Assembly: GCA_023435505.1 (NCBI GenBank) | Contig: JAEYRR010000187.1 | Location: 1-5,063 of the forward strand | Direction: 5' to 3' | DNA length: 5,063 nt | From: Bacillota bacterium | Lineage (GTDB): Bacteria; Bacillota; Clostridia; Lachnospirales; Lachnospiraceae | Shown: piece after piece, positions 1 through 5,063 of the stretch | How the letters are laid out: each line of letters opens with the position of its first letter | Position numbering within the stretch: the first letter of the stretch is position 1 | Translations under genes and position numbers: made by a program | The notes under the pieces: generated by a model | What the model was told of the DNA's origin: nothing | The model's database searches: none | The model's input: only the letters and a program-made list of their open reading frames with translations

Positions 1-1468
1 CTAATATAGTGACTTCCTTGCCATCGATTACTTCCTTGCAACTGTTATTAAGAACATAAATCCACGAGAAATGTCCATTGTACTCATAAGGCTCTTTCGT
101 CCCACTCTTAAAAAATCTTCCAGAGGTATCTAGTACACTATCTAGCAAGGTGTAGTGAACATTCTTGGCACCGGCTTTTTTGAGTCGGTCATAGATAGCA
201 TTGGCATGCTCATAGATAGGAATTTCCTTACCATCCTTATCCGTTTTTACAGAAACTATTTTATTCTCATAATCGTACTCTGTTTCGTAAATTGGAACTG
301 TAGTATCTTTTTTACAATGAGTAAGCCAAATAGGAACATCCACTATGCCTTTCAATTTTTCTTCTGTCATCCATTCATTGTTAAATGGCCCACAGGCAGG
401 GATAGCAGCTGCAAAATAATCAGGATAAAGTGTAATCAGATTGATTGTCATATATCCACCATTGGAGTACCCTCCAATATAAATTCTATTGGTATCAATC
501 TCAGGATGTTGTGCCACATAATCCTTAATTAATCCCATCAATGCCTCTGTATAATACGATTCGCCCATACTTCCACTAAAAGAATTATTGTATTGCATCA
601 TTCCACTATAATCCATCCAAAAAGTTGGGGCCTGTGGAATCAGTAGATACGCGCCTGTATCCCCAAAATACGACTGTATCTTCTCCGATGCCAAATTTAC
701 CACATAGTTGCTATAAACTGCGAGTCTTGGATCTTGCCCTCCTCCTTCAGAATGACCATGCAGCCATACAATCATAGGAGTGCTGCCTATTTTTGCATTA
801 GAAGGAGTAAATGATGCATAACCTATCTCTATATCATCTTGCTCATAGTGGCCACTATAGTCAAATCCGTCTGGTATCATATTTTTGTTTCCTATGTAAC
901 CTTCTTTATTCGTTGGTGTAATCACGACAGGTTTGCCATCTACGGTTTTTAACGTGGCTCCATCCGCTAATTGTATGATGTAGCTGGTGTCTACAAAGTT
1001 ACAAAAACTGGAGCCTGTATTATAATTCATTGGTGAACCGGCCACTATCTCTGAGCCAACTTCCATTTCAAATGTTATATATCTCCCACCTGACAAGCTC
1101 TTTCCATTTTCGTCAGATACATATGCCTTTAGTACATTCCGCTCTGTCGTCTCAACGTTACTTGGCTCTTCCTTGCTGTCAGGTGCCGAACCATCAATAT
1201 TATAGGATCGCACGGAAGAAACAGTAAAGATATCTGTTGATAAAGTCGATGGGTCAACGGATACTCCTAAATTAAGTATTACCTTTGTAATAGCCGGTCC
1301 CCAATCAAACCATTCTGTTATGGTAGTGTATGTTAGTTCATCTGTTTGTGGTGTAGCTGTATTGGCTTTAGGATCCTTTTTATTATTCTCTGATTTCTTG
1401 TTACAACCCGTAAATAAAGCCATGACAACCATAGCCACCATGATAAGTATTAACTTTCTTGTCATCAT
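1..1468 (-). CDS. Secreted lipoprotein esterase with Ig-like N-terminal domain and alpha/beta-hydrolase domain (3' end cut by window edge)
   Basis: Reads leftward from ATG at 1468 for 489 codons without a stop, so the C-terminus lies outside the window. Residues 1-22 form a lipoprotein signal: Thr3-Arg4-Lys5, a hydrophobic stretch, then LFTGC with Cys22 as the likely lipidated residue, so the protein should be anchored outside the membrane. A polar linker follows. Residues about 45-185 (start EWFDWGPAITKVIL) resemble the Ig-like N-terminal domain of EstA-type esterases. The hydrolase domain starts near residue 210: HGHSEGGG at 237-244 is the oxyanion-hole region, GGYSNGG carries nucleophile Ser335, KDTTVP gives likely acid Asp388, and GHFSW gives likely base His466. 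It therefore resembles PHB-depolymerase / prolyl-oligopeptidase-like serine esterases. The substrate cannot be read from sequence; acylated plant polysaccharide or another ester is a guess. A second in-frame ATG sits at 1465. The gene is divergent from the ABC-F gene. Confidence 0.88.
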   Translation of the reverse strand, partial: MMTRKLILIMVAMVVMALFTGCNKKSENNKKDPKANTATPQTDELTYTTITEWFDWGPAITKVILNLGVSVDPSTLSTDIFTVSSVRSYNIDGSAPDSKEEPSNVETTERNVLKAYVSDENGKSLSGGRYITFEMEVGSEIVAGSPMNYNTGSSFCNFVDTSYIIQLADGATLKTVDGKPVVITPTNKEGYIGNKNMIPDGFDYSGHYEQDDIEIGYASFTPSNAKIGSTPMIVWLHGHSEGGGQDPRLAVYSNYVVNLASEKIQSYFGDTGAYLLIPQAPTFWMDYSGMMQYNNSFSGSMGESYYTEALMGLIKDYVAQHPEIDTNRIYIGGYSNGGYMTINLITLYPDYFAAAIPACGPFNNEWMTEEKLKGIVDVPIWLTHCKKDTTVPIYETEYDYENKIVSVKTDKDGKEIPIYEHANAIYDRLKKAGAKNVHYTLLDSVLDTSGRFFKSGTKEPYEYNGHFSWIYVLNNSCKEVIDGKEVTIL

Positions 1469-1480
1469 TACTAACAGAGT

Positions 1481-1486
1481 CCTCCC
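1481..1486 (-). promoter_or_regulatory. Ribosome binding site of the esterase gene
   Basis: Minus-strand GGGAGG, within AAGGGAGGACT, is a strong Shine-Dalgarno match. The gap to the ATG at 1468 is 12 bases and to the ATG at 1465 is 15, which is longer than usual. No in-frame ATG, GTG or TTG lies between the site and 1468, so 1468 is the best start. Confidence 0.7.
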
Positions 1487-1535
1487 TTCAACTTGCGGTT
1501 TAGTAGACATCCTCTAAAAAGATATTTCTATCAAT

Positions 1536-1541
1536 ATTATA
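1536..1541 (-). promoter_or_regulatory. Probable -10 element of the esterase promoter
   Basis: A perfect minus-strand TATAAT lies about 68 bases upstream of the esterase ATG. No good -35 hexamer is seen 16-18 bases upstream, so the promoter may be weak or need an activator. The cre-like site at 1573-1586 is centred about 50 bases upstream of the expected transcription start. Confidence 0.45.
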
Positions 1542-1572
1542 CATGTTTTTCCAGTTTATGTTGTAACAATTG

Positions 1573-1586
1573 TGTAAACGTTTTAA
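1573..1586. promoter_or_regulatory. cre-like / LacI-family-like operator
   Basis: TGTAAACGTTTTAA matches the catabolite-responsive-element pattern TGWAANCGNTNWCA at every fixed position except one (A where C is expected near the 3' end). Its core AAACGTTT is a perfect palindrome. It lies between the divergent promoters of the esterase and the ABC-F gene, closer to the esterase -10. Control of an extracellular esterase by CcpA or a LacI-family regulator would make sense, but one 14-base match in AT-rich DNA can be chance. Confidence 0.35.
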
Positions 1587-1615
1587 GAGTTTCATATGCT
1601 AAACCAGCCAGCTCA

Positions 1616-1643
1616 TTGAATAGCCTAACCCCTAATCTATAAT
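1616..1643 (+). promoter_or_regulatory. Sigma-A-type promoter of the leader ORF and ABC-F gene
   Basis: TTGAAT (1616-1621), a 16-base spacer and a perfect TATAAT (1638-1643). Transcription would start near 1650, giving an untranslated leader of about 185 bases before the ABC-F start. This is long enough to hold the leader ORF and the pairings described separately. Confidence 0.6.
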
Positions 1644-1702
1644 TATTGATTATAAATACTCTTTATGGTACAAATGGTAAGTTTTGTGAAAGGAGTTTTA
1701 AA

Positions 1703-1747
1703 ATGAGAGGATTACATATTATCGCAAGCAGCGAACTCTATGTATAG
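1703..1747 (+). CDS. Leader peptide ORF upstream of the ABC-F gene (14 codons)
   Basis: ATG at 1703 encodes MRGLHIIASSELYV and stops at TAG 1745-1747. A strong ribosome binding site, AAAGGAG (core GGAG 1692-1695), lies 7 bases before the ATG, so translation is likely. Its last three codons and the preceding base form the 5' arm of hairpin P1 (1735-1744 with 1765-1774), so a ribosome paused inside the ORF would change the downstream RNA fold. This arrangement is known from leader peptides of inducible resistance genes such as erm and several ABC-F genes. I do not recognise this peptide or a stalling motif in it. The role is inferred from position, ribosome binding site and overlap with the hairpin. 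Confidence 0.7.
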   Translation: MRGLHIIASSELYV

Positions 1748-1828
1748 GTGGCTGAGACAAGCCTTACATAGAGTAAACTTATTGTCCAAAGCCACCTTTG
1801 TGAAAGTTACCGTATAAGCAAAGGGAGG
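1735..1828 (+). promoter_or_regulatory. Putative translational attenuator of the ABC-F gene
   Basis: Three competing pairings are visible. P1: 1735-1744 with 1765-1774, a perfect 10-bp stem (ACTCTATGTA / TACATAGAGT), extendable by AGG/CCT past a bulged T1745. P2: AGGTGGCT 1746-1753 with AGCCACCT 1790-1797, a perfect 8-bp stem. P3: CCTTTGT 1795-1801 with GCAAAGG 1818-1824, extendable by CC 1792-1793 with GG 1827-1828, which covers the ABC-F Shine-Dalgarno site. P2 excludes both P3 and the extended P1. With P1 formed, P3 can hide the site; a ribosome stalled in the leader ORF would block P1, allow P2 and free the site. No U-tract follows any of the stems, so translational control is more likely than transcription termination. 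A small hairpin 1787-1791 / 1796-1800 may also compete. Folding was judged by eye. Confidence 0.6.
1823..1828 (+). promoter_or_regulatory. Ribosome binding site of the ABC-F gene, inside the attenuator
   Basis: GGGAGG, within AAAGGGAGGA, lies 8 bases before the ATG at 1837 and fixes that start. The AAAGG part and the last GG can pair with 1792-1801, so access to this strong site may be conditional. Confidence 0.75.
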
Positions 1829-1836
1829 ATTATAAA

Positions 1837-3753
1837 ATGCAATATAAAATTATTAATGGTGCCGTATACTATGACAGTAATATGGTGCTTGAAAACATCG
1901 ACATAGAAATCAATGACAATGAGAAAATTGCCATTGTGGGACGAAATGGTTGCGGAAAAACAACCTTACTAAAAGCCATTATGGGCCAGGTTGAACTAGA
2001 AGAGGGAACTGGTGAAAAAGAGTTTACCGTAATAAAAGTGGGTAATCCCGATATTAGTTATCTAAGGCAAGTTCCTTTTGAGGATGAGTCAACTCCCATG
2101 GTCGAAGAAGTACGTAAGGTGTTTCAGTCCCTGATTACTATGGAACATCAGATCCAGGATCTTGTCAAAAAAATGGAGCATCAAAGTGATGAGAAAACCA
2201 TTAACACCTTTTCCAGTATAAATGAAAGGTACATAGCACTTGGCGGACTAACCTATAAAAAGGAATACGAAACAATGATTCGCCGGTTCGGTTTTACCGA
2301 CGAAGATAAAAAAAAGCCTGTCTCAGAATTCTCTGGAGGGCAACGTACCAAAATAGGATTTATGAAAATGCTTTTGACAAAACCGGATATTCTACTACTA
2401 GATGAACCTACAAACCACTTGGACGTAGAAACCATTGAGTGGTTGGAGGAATATCTAAGAACGTATAAATCAACATTGGTTATCGTTTCTCATGATAGAA
2501 TGTTTTTAGACCGTATTGTAAATAAGGTGTATGAGATTGAATGGGGCGAAACCAAATGCTATAAAGGTAATTATTCCGCCTTTGAAAAGCAAAAGCGAGA
2601 TAATTACATAAAGCAACAAAAAGACCATGCGCTACAACAAGCAGAAATCCAAAGACTAACTTGCTTAATTGAAAGATTTCGCTATAAAGCTACCAAGGCT
2701 CGCATGGTACAATCTAAAATCAAACTGTTAGAACATATGCAAATACTGGCTGCCCCAGAACGCTACAATACCAAAACATATAAAACGTCATTTCAACCTA
2801 AAATCAACAGCTCTAGACAGGTGTTACAGGTCTCTAATCTTGAAATCGGTTATGATACACCACTTGCCAGAGTAAGTTTTAAGCTTGAAAGAGGTCAGAA
2901 ACTCGGCATTATCGGCGGCAATGGTATTGGTAAATCCACGTTACTTAAAACACTTATGGGCTCAGTTGCCAAGTTATCTGGAGAGATTTCCTTTGGCTAT
3001 CACACAGAGATCGGATATTTTGACCAACAGCTTGCACAAATAGACGGTGATGAAACCATCTTTGATCTGTTTGCAAGGGAATTTCCAGAGCTTAACGATA
3101 GAGAAGTTCGAACCGCTCTAGGTTCCTTTCAATTTAGCGGCGATGATGTATTTCAAATAGCCTCCTCTTTATCTGGAGGTGAAAAAGTCCGACTTACACT
3201 ATGTATAATTCTACATAAACACCCAAATGTATTAATTCTGGATGAACCTACCAATCATATGGACATCATTGGCAAGAGCTCCTTGGAAGATATACTAGCC
3301 GAGTACCAAGGTACCATACTTTTCGTATCACACGATAGGTATTTTATCAAGAAGATAGCCGATCAACTTCTCATATTTCATAAGGATGGTGTTGAATATT
3401 TCCCCTCAACTTATGATGAATATGAAGAAAAGCGAATCATGAGTCAAACCTCTGTTGATGAAAAAGAAGTCCTTCCCCAAGCGTCCAGTAAGGGAACGAC
3501 AGATAAATATGTCTCTTCTTCAAAGGAGCTGGAGAAAAAGAGAAGGCGTATCGAAAAAATCGAGCAGTTTATGGAAAACTGCGAAGAAGAAATGAAACAG
3601 CTAGATACACAGACAAATACTCCAGAGGTGTATACTGATTATGAAAAGCTCTCACAAGTACAAGATGAAATAGAGAAAGTGAAACACAATCTTTCTCTCT
3701 ATGAGGAAGAATGGGAACTCTTAATGCAAGAAATAGATGGCTTTGTAATTTAG
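1837..3753 (+). CDS. ABC-F family ATPase (YdiF/Uup-like; possible ribosome-protection factor)
   Basis: A complete 638-residue cytoplasmic protein with two ABC ATPase domains and no membrane segment, as in ABC-F translation factors that bind the ribosomal E site. Domain 1: Walker A GRNGCGKTT 35-43, signature FSGGQ 165-169, Walker B ILLLDE with Glu190, His219. The interdomain linker, about 240-325, contains RFRYKATKARMVQSKIK near 280-296. Domain 2: Walker A GGNGIGKST 360-368, signature LSGGE 445-449, Walker B VLILDE with Glu470, His499. A low-complexity link leads to a charged C-terminal coiled coil, about 562-634. All ATPase motifs are intact. The length, short linker tip and C-terminal coiled coil match YdiF-like members, many of which are not resistance factors; the long drug-pocket loop of Vga- or Msr-type proteins is not evident. 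The attenuator-like leader, however, favours a drug- or stress-inducible role. Family assignment is firm; antibiotic resistance is only a possibility. Confidence 0.93.
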   Translation: MQYKIINGAVYYDSNMVLENIDIEINDNEKIAIVGRNGCGKTTLLKAIMGQVELEEGTGEKEFTVIKVGNPDISYLRQVPFEDESTPMVEEVRKVFQSLITMEHQIQDLVKKMEHQSDEKTINTFSSINERYIALGGLTYKKEYETMIRRFGFTDEDKKKPVSEFSGGQRTKIGFMKMLLTKPDILLLDEPTNHLDVETIEWLEEYLRTYKSTLVIVSHDRMFLDRIVNKVYEIEWGETKCYKGNYSAFEKQKRDNYIKQQKDHALQQAEIQRLTCLIERFRYKATKARMVQSKIKLLEHMQILAAPERYNTKTYKTSFQPKINSSRQVLQVSNLEIGYDTPLARVSFKLERGQKLGIIGGNGIGKSTLLKTLMGSVAKLSGEISFGYHTEIGYFDQQLAQIDGDETIFDLFAREFPELNDREVRTALGSFQFSGDDVFQIASSLSGGEKVRLTLCIILHKHPNVLILDEPTNHMDIIGKSSLEDILAEYQGTILFVSHDRYFIKKIADQLLIFHKDGVEYFPSTYDEYEEKRIMSQTSVDEKEVLPQASSKGTTDKYVSSSKELEKKRRRIEKIEQFMENCEEEMKQLDTQTNTPEVYTDYEKLSQVQDEIEKVKHNLSLYEEEWELLMQEIDGFVI

Positions 3754-3766
3754 TTTAACCACATAA

Positions 3767-3808
3767 AAAACCTCCTACTTGTTATATCAATAACTTGTAG
3801 GAGGTTTT
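3767..3808. terminator. Bidirectional intrinsic terminator between the ABC-F and DUF2500 genes
   Basis: AAAACCTCCTAC (3767-3778) pairs perfectly with GTAGGAGGTTTT (3797-3808). Inside it, after a symmetric TT/TT mismatch, GTTAT (3781-3785) pairs with ATAAC (3790-3794) around an ATCA loop. It starts 13 bases after the ABC-F stop codon and 21 bases beyond the stop of the opposing gene. On the minus strand the stem ends in six Ts (3770-3765); on the plus strand in four. It should work on both strands, probably better for the minus-strand gene. Confidence 0.85.
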
Positions 3809-3829
3809 ACTAGTTTATAATACTTTTTC

Positions 3830-4243
3830 TTAATAAAAATCCTGCTTATTTCTTTGAAATCCTAAATATCTTGTTCCCTGAAATGTTAGCTGTCCGATAT
3901 CCCCTTCAGCCAAAACACCATACTCACTTCCATCTAAAAGTAGCTCTAAACGATCGCCGCTAGTAAATTCAAAAGTAACATAATAATATGTAGCGGATCT
4001 TCTATGACCAGTACCTCCCTTATGATGGTGTGATACATTCATTCGTTTTGATACGACGGTAGCCTCTACTGTAAGTCTTGGTGAATTATTATTTCTTCTC
4101 CACCGTTTTAAATTACTCACAACAATCCAAACAATAGCTATCACAATAACTAACAACATAAGACCAAAAACAATATAAAACATATTAAAAAATCCACTAC
4201 TTGAATCAGACCATAAACTATCAAAACCGTCATTAAAACCCAT
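3830..4243 (-). CDS. DUF2500 family small membrane protein
   Basis: A complete 137-residue protein. A short acidic, Ser-rich N-terminus (1-18) precedes one hydrophobic segment, about 20-43 (MFYIVFGLMLLVIVIAIVWI core), followed by a basic stretch (LKRWRR), so the C-terminal domain should face the cytoplasm. The soluble domain begins at SPRLTVEATVVSKR and contains a His-rich turn (SHHH, then GTGHRR), then YYYVTFEF, SGDRLELLL, EYGVLAEGD and a strongly conserved-looking end, LTFQGTRYLGFQR. This pattern matches DUF2500 (the family of E. coli YhhM), whose function is unknown to me. The ATG at 4243 has a GAGGGGGG ribosome binding site 7 bases upstream. It is transcribed alone, divergent from the HD-GYP gene and convergent with the ABC-F gene. 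Confidence 0.88.
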   Translation of the reverse strand: MGFNDGFDSLWSDSSSGFFNMFYIVFGLMLLVIVIAIVWIVVSNLKRWRRNNNSPRLTVEATVVSKRMNVSHHHKGGTGHRRSATYYYVTFEFTSGDRLELLLDGSEYGVLAEGDIGQLTFQGTRYLGFQRNKQDFY

Positions 4244-4250
4244 ATATAAT

Positions 4251-4259
4251 CCCCCCTCT
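4251..4259 (-). promoter_or_regulatory. Ribosome binding site of the DUF2500 gene
   Basis: Minus-strand AGAGGGGGG ends 7 bases before the ATG at 4243. The run of six Gs is unusual in such AT-rich DNA, but spacing and purine content support this start. Confidence 0.6.
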
Positions 4260-4303
4260 ACTCCAATCCAAAATTTTAGACATTAACTATTATTAACCAT
4301 CTA

Positions 4304-4333
4304 ATTATACAATAATAATACCGCACATGGCAA
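4304..4333 (-). promoter_or_regulatory. Sigma-A-type promoter of the DUF2500 gene
   Basis: On the minus strand, TTGCCA (4333-4328, one mismatch to TTGACA), an 18-base spacer and a perfect TATAAT (4309-4304). Transcription would start near 4297, about 54 bases before the ATG. Confidence 0.6.
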
Positions 4334-4362
4334 ATTACTTTATAGTGTTTATATAGAAAACA

Positions 4363-4391
4363 TTGATAATTCTGCATAAAAATGCTAATAT
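4363..4391 (+). promoter_or_regulatory. Sigma-A-type promoter of the HD-GYP gene
   Basis: TTGATA (4363-4368), a 17-base spacer and TAATAT (4386-4391). Transcription would start near 4398, leaving about 77 untranslated bases. Its -35 lies about 30 bases from the -35 of the divergent DUF2500 promoter. No operator-like palindrome was noticed between them. Confidence 0.55.
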
Positions 4392-4462
4392 AAATTGTAT
4401 TAGACATAAAAAGTAAAAAACAGAAATAAATATGTAAAAATGGTATCAATTTACTACAATAT

Positions 4463-4467
4463 GGAGG
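4463..4467 (+). promoter_or_regulatory. Ribosome binding site that fixes a TTG start
   Basis: GGAGG, within ATGGAGGAAT, lies 7 bases before TTG at 4475. The nearby ATG at 4461 overlaps this site, is out of frame and stops after three codons. The first in-frame ATG, at 4508, has no such site and would remove the conserved-looking N-terminus. TTG is therefore the likely start. Confidence 0.8.
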
Positions 4468-4474
4468 AATAATC

Positions 4475-5063
4475 TTGAAGATAATAATTACAGATGTAAC
4501 AGCAGGTATGGTTTTAGAAAAACCGGTGCACACGCTAGATAATCGTACCGTTCTATTAACATATGGTACCGTTCTGACTAATTATATGATAAAAAAACTT
4601 GCTGAAAGCGGTATAACGGAAGTAGAAATAGCCGATACATACACTCTGTTCGTAAAGCCGAATCAACAAATGTCTATCTACTTAAAGAAAACTTATGATC
4701 ATATAATAAATAAATATTCTTCAGATAAGCCTGAGGGTAATTTGAGTGATGCCATGGTTGAGGTTTCAGAGATGGTGAGAAAAACAGCCGATCTGATATG
4801 TAAAAATGACGAATTATTGGATTTTTGCTTACAGATGAAAATATTGAAGAACGGCGAACTATACCACTATTCTGTACTCACCTCCGTCTTTGCAGGACTT
4901 GTTGCAGGGGTAATGCAACTCTATAATGATATGTATAACATTATGGTAGGAGGACTCCTTCATCATATTGGATGTTTGGAAATGCCATTTTTAATAGGAG
5001 CCAAGATTTTAAAACCTCAAGAACAGCTTCTTTGGAAGGAACATCCGGTATATGGGTACTACC
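4475..5063 (+). CDS. HD-GYP-type protein with substituted catalytic residues (3' end cut by window edge)
   Basis: Open from TTG at 4475 for 196 codons to the window edge. Residues about 10-52 (AGMVLEKPVHTLDNRTVLL, then YGTVLTNYMIKKLAESGITEVEI) match the N-terminal segment common in clostridial HD-GYP proteins. A variable helical region follows, and the HD domain begins near 125. HD-GYP proteins normally hydrolyse cyclic di-GMP using metals held by a first His (in HSV), an HD pair (in LLHDIGK) and later His/Asp residues. Here the aligned segments read LYHYSV (129-134; Tyr132 where His is expected) and LLHHIGC (161-167; His164 for Asp, Cys167 for Lys). The next motif, HPVYGY (190-195), is kept. 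The GYP motif and later ligands lie outside the window. The fold assignment is good. A phosphodiesterase function is doubtful, and a binding or regulatory role is possible. Confidence 0.8.
   Translation, partial: MKIIITDVTAGMVLEKPVHTLDNRTVLLTYGTVLTNYMIKKLAESGITEVEIADTYTLFVKPNQQMSIYLKKTYDHIINKYSSDKPEGNLSDAMVEVSEMVRKTADLICKNDELLDFCLQMKILKNGELYHYSVLTSVFAGLVAGVMQLYNDMYNIMVGGLLHHIGCLEMPFLIGAKILKPQEQLLWKEHPVYGYY

Noticed and set aside
155..1517. Three plus-strand open frames (155-532, 1030-1227, 1320-1517)
   Set aside because: They lie opposite the esterase gene, show no recognisable domain, and overlap a minus-strand frame with convincing lipobox and catalytic motifs.
1735..1828. Transcription terminator or known metabolite riboswitch upstream of the ABC-F gene
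   Set aside because: No stem is followed by a U-tract and no recognised riboswitch core was seen. The leader ORF and sequestered ribosome binding site explain the inverted repeats better.
2253..2435. Minus-strand open frame of 60 codons
   Set aside because: It is antisense to the conserved signature and Walker B region of the ABC-F gene and has no homology-like features of its own.
4276..4533. Minus-strand open frame of 85 codons
   Set aside because: It spans the AT-rich divergent promoter region and runs antisense to the start of the HD-GYP gene. Its Ile/Tyr/Phe-rich translation looks like AT-rich noncoding sequence.
4545..4575. Direct repeat GTACCGTTCT at 4545-4554 and 4566-4575
   Set aside because: The two copies are 21 bases apart in the same reading frame and encode similar TVL-containing segments expected in this N-terminal fold, so they are probably coincidental coding similarity.

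Overview
The window is AT-rich DNA with strong Shine-Dalgarno sites, sigma-A-type promoters, a Gram-positive style lipoprotein signal peptide, a UUG-started gene and a YdiF-like ABC-F ATPase. Together these suggest a low-G+C Firmicute, most likely a clostridium of the Lachnospiraceae type. That placement is inference from gene content and style, not from a marker gene. No mobile element, CRISPR array, tRNA or rRNA was seen.

Layout from left to right. (1) Bases 1-1468, minus strand: a secreted lipoprotein esterase with an Ig-like N-terminal domain and an alpha/beta-hydrolase (PHB depolymerase / prolyl-oligopeptidase-like) domain; its C-terminal end runs off the left edge. (2) Bases 1469-1836: a divergent control region with a -10 element for the esterase, a near-consensus cre / LacI-family-like operator, a promoter reading right, a 14-codon leader ORF with its own ribosome binding site, and overlapping inverted repeats that can sequester or expose the next start site. 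(3) Bases 1837-3753, plus strand: a 638-residue ABC-F ATPase with two ATPase domains, a linker and a C-terminal coiled coil. (4) Bases 3767-3808: a long hairpin that can terminate the two convergent genes on either side. (5) Bases 3830-4243, minus strand: a small one-helix membrane protein of the DUF2500 family. (6) Bases 4244-4474: a divergent intergenic region with one good promoter on each strand. (7) Bases 4475-5063, plus strand: the first 196 codons of an HD-GYP-type protein starting at TTG, with key metal-ligand positions substituted; it runs off the right edge.

The genes look like independent transcription units rather than one pathway. The most interesting element is the region upstream of the ABC-F gene. 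A leader peptide ORF overlaps the 5' arm of one hairpin, and two further mutually exclusive pairings control access to the ABC-F ribosome binding site. This is the logic of ribosome-stalling translational attenuation, as in erm-type genes, and suggests the ABC-F gene responds to a ribosome-targeting drug or another translational stress. The second point of interest is the HD-GYP protein, which appears to have lost the first metal-binding His and the Asp of the HD pair.
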